A DNA stretch of 64,000 nucleotides from Anatilimnocola aggregata (GTDB taxonomy: Bacteria; Planctomycetota; Planctomycetia; Pirellulales; Pirellulaceae), in NCBI RefSeq assembly GCF_007747655.1, contig NZ_CP036274.1:3658001-3722000 (forward strand), read 5' to 3'. Below, piece by piece: positions 62,086 to 64,000 of the stretch. Made by a program: the position numbers and the translations under genes. The notes under the pieces are model-generated. The model made no database searches. It was given only the letters and a program-made list of their open reading frames with translations, and was not told the origin of the DNA. Each line of letters begins with the position of its first letter. Positions within the stretch are counted from its first letter, which is position 1.

Positions 62086-63114
62086 CTACAACAGTCGCAG
62101 CAGGAAGGGAACTTCCGCCAGCACGTGCAGCATGGCCACGGTGAAATAAACGTTGCGTGTCAGCGGATAATCGGCGGCGAAACCGGCCCAGAGCGCGATG
62201 ACAATGATTAGTCCCAGTGCGAGCAGGCACGCGATTCCAATTCGCCAGATCTGTCCGCGCCGCGCGAGCGGAAGCTGCTCGAGTTGCCACGGTTTGCTGA
62301 TTCCCGCTAACAGCGGAACAGCAATCAGCCACACGCCGTAGTGCAGCATTTCCAAAAAAGTATGCGTGGCCACCAGCAAGTGAGTTGAGATGCCACTTAA
62401 GATGCCATCTCCCGCGTGCTGAGAGATCTGCAGCGAGAGGATGTCTTCGCCGGGCAAATCGGGGGTGTTGCGGAGCGTCCACCAGAGCAGGCCTAGTAAC
62501 AGCGGCAGCAAAGCCAGGCAACCGCGATACGCAGTTAGCCACGGCGACTTGGCGCGGGCCAGTTCCCGTTCGAGAAAGGTGAGCGCTACGAGCGGATGAA
62601 TGTAAACGAGCGCCAAACTCCAGCCGAGCGGCCAGAGCCAGTTCAAACCAATCAGCAGTAGGCCGACGGGAATGAGCCAGCGCCAATCGCGCCGCGGGTT
62701 TTGTGTGCTACGAAGGAGCGCAAGCGAGATGATCCAGACGACGAGCGCCGTGTTCCAGAGGGCGATGGTCGACAACCAATCGTCGGCCGACCAACGGGCC
62801 GATCGGCCCAGCCAGGGAAACAGCGCCTGCCAGGCGGCGAGCGCGATCGTCCCGCCGATACCGAGAGCGAAGTAACCTGTCAGCGGGCCCCACTTGGCTG
62901 GCATGCGCCGCAGCATGTAGCGGGCTTCCATCCAGTTATGCGGACCGGCAAACAGGAAGACAGCCACAATCGAAAACCCGAGCGGAGCGCACGCCGCCAG
63001 CAACCAAGCGGCGAGAACAAACACAACGACCACCGGCACCGGCCACCAGAGGATGACCGCTGAGGTCGATTCCGAGTATTCACCTCTCGCGGGTAGGCTA
63101 GCGAAAGTCGACAA
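62086..63114 (-). CDS. Unknown polytopic membrane protein
   Basis: A 342-residue protein with about nine membrane segments, Trp-rich (FLFAGPHNWMEARYMLRRMP, WSADDWLSTIALWN, LNWLWPLGWSLALVYIHPL). It carries several intramembrane His residues (AGPHNW, YIHP, THTFLEMLHYG), which may bind metal or heme. I recognise no family. The start is a TTG at 63114 with GGAG about 9 bases upstream, so the N-terminus is uncertain. It is co-directional with 61654-62067. Confidence 0.6.
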   Translation of the reverse strand: MSTFASLPARGEYSESTSAVILWWPVPVVVVFVLAAWLLAACAPLGFSIVAVFLFAGPHNWMEARYMLRRMPAKWGPLTGYFALGIGGTIALAAWQALFPWLGRSARWSADDWLSTIALWNTALVVWIISLALLRSTQNPRRDWRWLIPVGLLLIGLNWLWPLGWSLALVYIHPLVALTFLERELARAKSPWLTAYRGCLALLPLLLGLLWWTLRNTPDLPGEDILSLQISQHAGDGILSGISTHLLVATHTFLEMLHYGVWLIAVPLLAGISKPWQLEQLPLARRGQIWRIGIACLLALGLIIVIALWAGFAADYPLTRNVYFTVAMLHVLAEVPFLLRLL

Positions 63115-63169
63115 GAGAGTGTGCTCCGTGAATCGAAGACTAGGTCGATCGAACTTGTCGATCGAACCC

Positions 63170-63709
63170 TTACTTGCCGCTGCTGAGGGTGAGCGTCACT
63201 TCTTCAGCTTCGTCCGAGTACTCAATCATGATTTGCGGCTTATCGTCACCAGGTGGTCGAGCCGGCCCGCGATAGGGTTGACCGGGAACCTTGATGTCAG
63301 CTTGGGCCACTCCCAACACGGCGAGCAGGCCAGCAGCGCCCAAGACAACAGCCTTCGTCGTTCGCAGCACATGCTTGCCCCGCAGCACGAACACGACACT
63401 AACCGCGGCCAGCGAGAGTGCGATGGCGGCAACGATCGAGCGCGGCGTGGGAGCAAGCGAACCTTGAGGTCTCGGTCCGGGTCCAAAACCGGGGATGCGA
63501 GGTGCCTCAGCTACAGGCTTCAAGCGAGCTGGAATGACAATCTTGGCTCGCACGCCTTGGTCACTCAAATCGGCCGTCTTGATCACTACCGGCGCTTTTT
63601 GAGAAGTCGCTTGTGGCCGCGGTATCGGCGCAGCATTGGCCGCCGCAAAGCGGACTCCCAACAGCAACATGGTGAGCGAAACGGCCATCGTCAACGTACC
63701 GGTTCTCAT
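63170..63709 (-). CDS. Unknown exported protein with one internal membrane segment
   Basis: A 179-residue protein. A signal-type segment (MAVSLTMLLLGVRFAAANA) is followed by a Pro/Arg-rich linker, then a membrane segment near residues 95-120 (SIVAAIALSLAAVSVVFVLR), a further hydrophobic stretch (AVVLGAAGLLAVLGVAQ) and an acidic tail (YSDEAEEVTLTLSSGK). The ATG at 63709 has AAGGA 8 bases upstream; the ATG at 63718 is too close to it. Function unknown. Confidence 0.6.
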   Translation of the reverse strand: MRTGTLTMAVSLTMLLLGVRFAAANAAPIPRPQATSQKAPVVIKTADLSDQGVRAKIVIPARLKPVAEAPRIPGFGPGPRPQGSLAPTPRSIVAAIALSLAAVSVVFVLRGKHVLRTTKAVVLGAAGLLAVLGVAQADIKVPGQPYRGPARPPGDDKPQIMIEYSDEAEEVTLTLSSGK

Positions 63710-63947
63710 GGATTTCATCCTTTGACGTTGTTGCCCCACTAGGAACGCCCGCTATTAGAGCGTGATTCGCTCCCCCAGTGCAAACGTGGCCAGCCAGCAT
63801 CTGTTACACGAATGGCTGATGATAGCGAGACAATCTGTCGGACTGATTGCTTCTGCTTCTCGCCCATGCGCACAATGACCGCATTCGGACAGTCAGCTGA
63901 GTGCCGTACTTGGCGGCTGTGTTGCATCTTTTGTCGGGAGTGGAACC

Positions 63948-64000
63948 ATGCGCAAAACTGTCTCGTTCGCCAGTCTGCTGGTCATGTTGCTGACTTTGGC
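63948..64000 (+). CDS. 5' end of an exported protein, cut by the window
   Basis: The ATG at 63948, preceded by GGGAG 7 bases upstream, opens a frame reading MRKTVSFASLLVMLLTL, a typical signal peptide. The rest lies outside the window, so no family can be named. Confidence 0.55.
   Translation, partial: MRKTVSFASLLVMLLTL

Noticed and set aside
1-64000. CRISPR array, prophage or complete insertion sequence
   Set aside because: No regularly spaced repeats, phage structural genes or intact transposase were found on either strand.

Overview
The window reads as chromosomal DNA from a member of the Planctomycetota, most likely the Pirellulales/Pirellulaceae. Moderately high GC is one hint, but the main evidence is a set of families expanded in that phylum. 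These are a PVC-type beta-propeller/cytochrome c protein (1841-4462), a PSD1/DUF1549/DUF1553 cytochrome protein next to a DUF1501 protein (6922-11884), two DUF1080 proteins (13191-13808, 22652-23740), a secreted protein with an LEPR-XLL-type N-terminus (548-1657), and planctomycete-style dispersed intergenic repeats. I saw no rRNA, tRNA, CRISPR array, prophage or intact insertion sequence.

Layout. 0.5-14 kb: secreted and redox proteins, including a Tat-exported Cys-rich copper-storage-like protein, the PSD1/DUF1501 pair, and a vapBC-type toxin-antitoxin pair whose toxin carries an in-frame stop. 14-23.7 kb: PEP carboxylase, a thioredoxin-like protein translationally coupled to a hybrid histidine kinase, purC, a GH10-like protein without recognisable catalytic glutamates, and a DUF1080 protein. 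23.7-31.2 kb: a cyanophycin locus, with cyanophycin synthetase divergent from an unusual ABC exporter, a DUF1854 protein and a DUF4058 protein. 31-39.3 kb: DNA alkylation repair, an APC permease, and a complete glycine-cleavage cluster (gcvT-gcvH-gcvPA-gcvPB) ending in a LipM-like octanoyl/lipoyl transferase. 39.3-47 kb: FHA protein, ECF sigma/anti-sigma pair, a small conserved protein, a beta-propeller, a VWA protein and an ABC-2-type permease. 47-52 kb: acylphosphatase, a TPR protein, an RluD-type pseudouridine synthase, then a repeat-rich accessory patch with an orphan antitoxin and two unknown genes. 52-64 kb: DUF58, GT39-like glycosyltransferase, HtrA protease, recA with a recognisable promoter/operator, VOC and TPR proteins, a WecG/TagA glycosyltransferase, the coupled plsC-cdsA phospholipid pair, three membrane or secreted unknowns, and a gene cut by the window end.

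How the genes work together. The clearest units are the cyanophycin locus (nitrogen-polymer synthesis plus a co-located ABC/DUF1854 module of unknown role), the glycine-cleavage operon with its own lipoylation enzyme, the sigma/anti-sigma pair, the thioredoxin/histidine-kinase pair, and plsC-cdsA. The cyanophycin-associated ABC/DUF1854/DUF4058 set and the redox-protein/kinase pair are the best candidates for under-described systems. All family calls come from reading the sequence. No database search was run.
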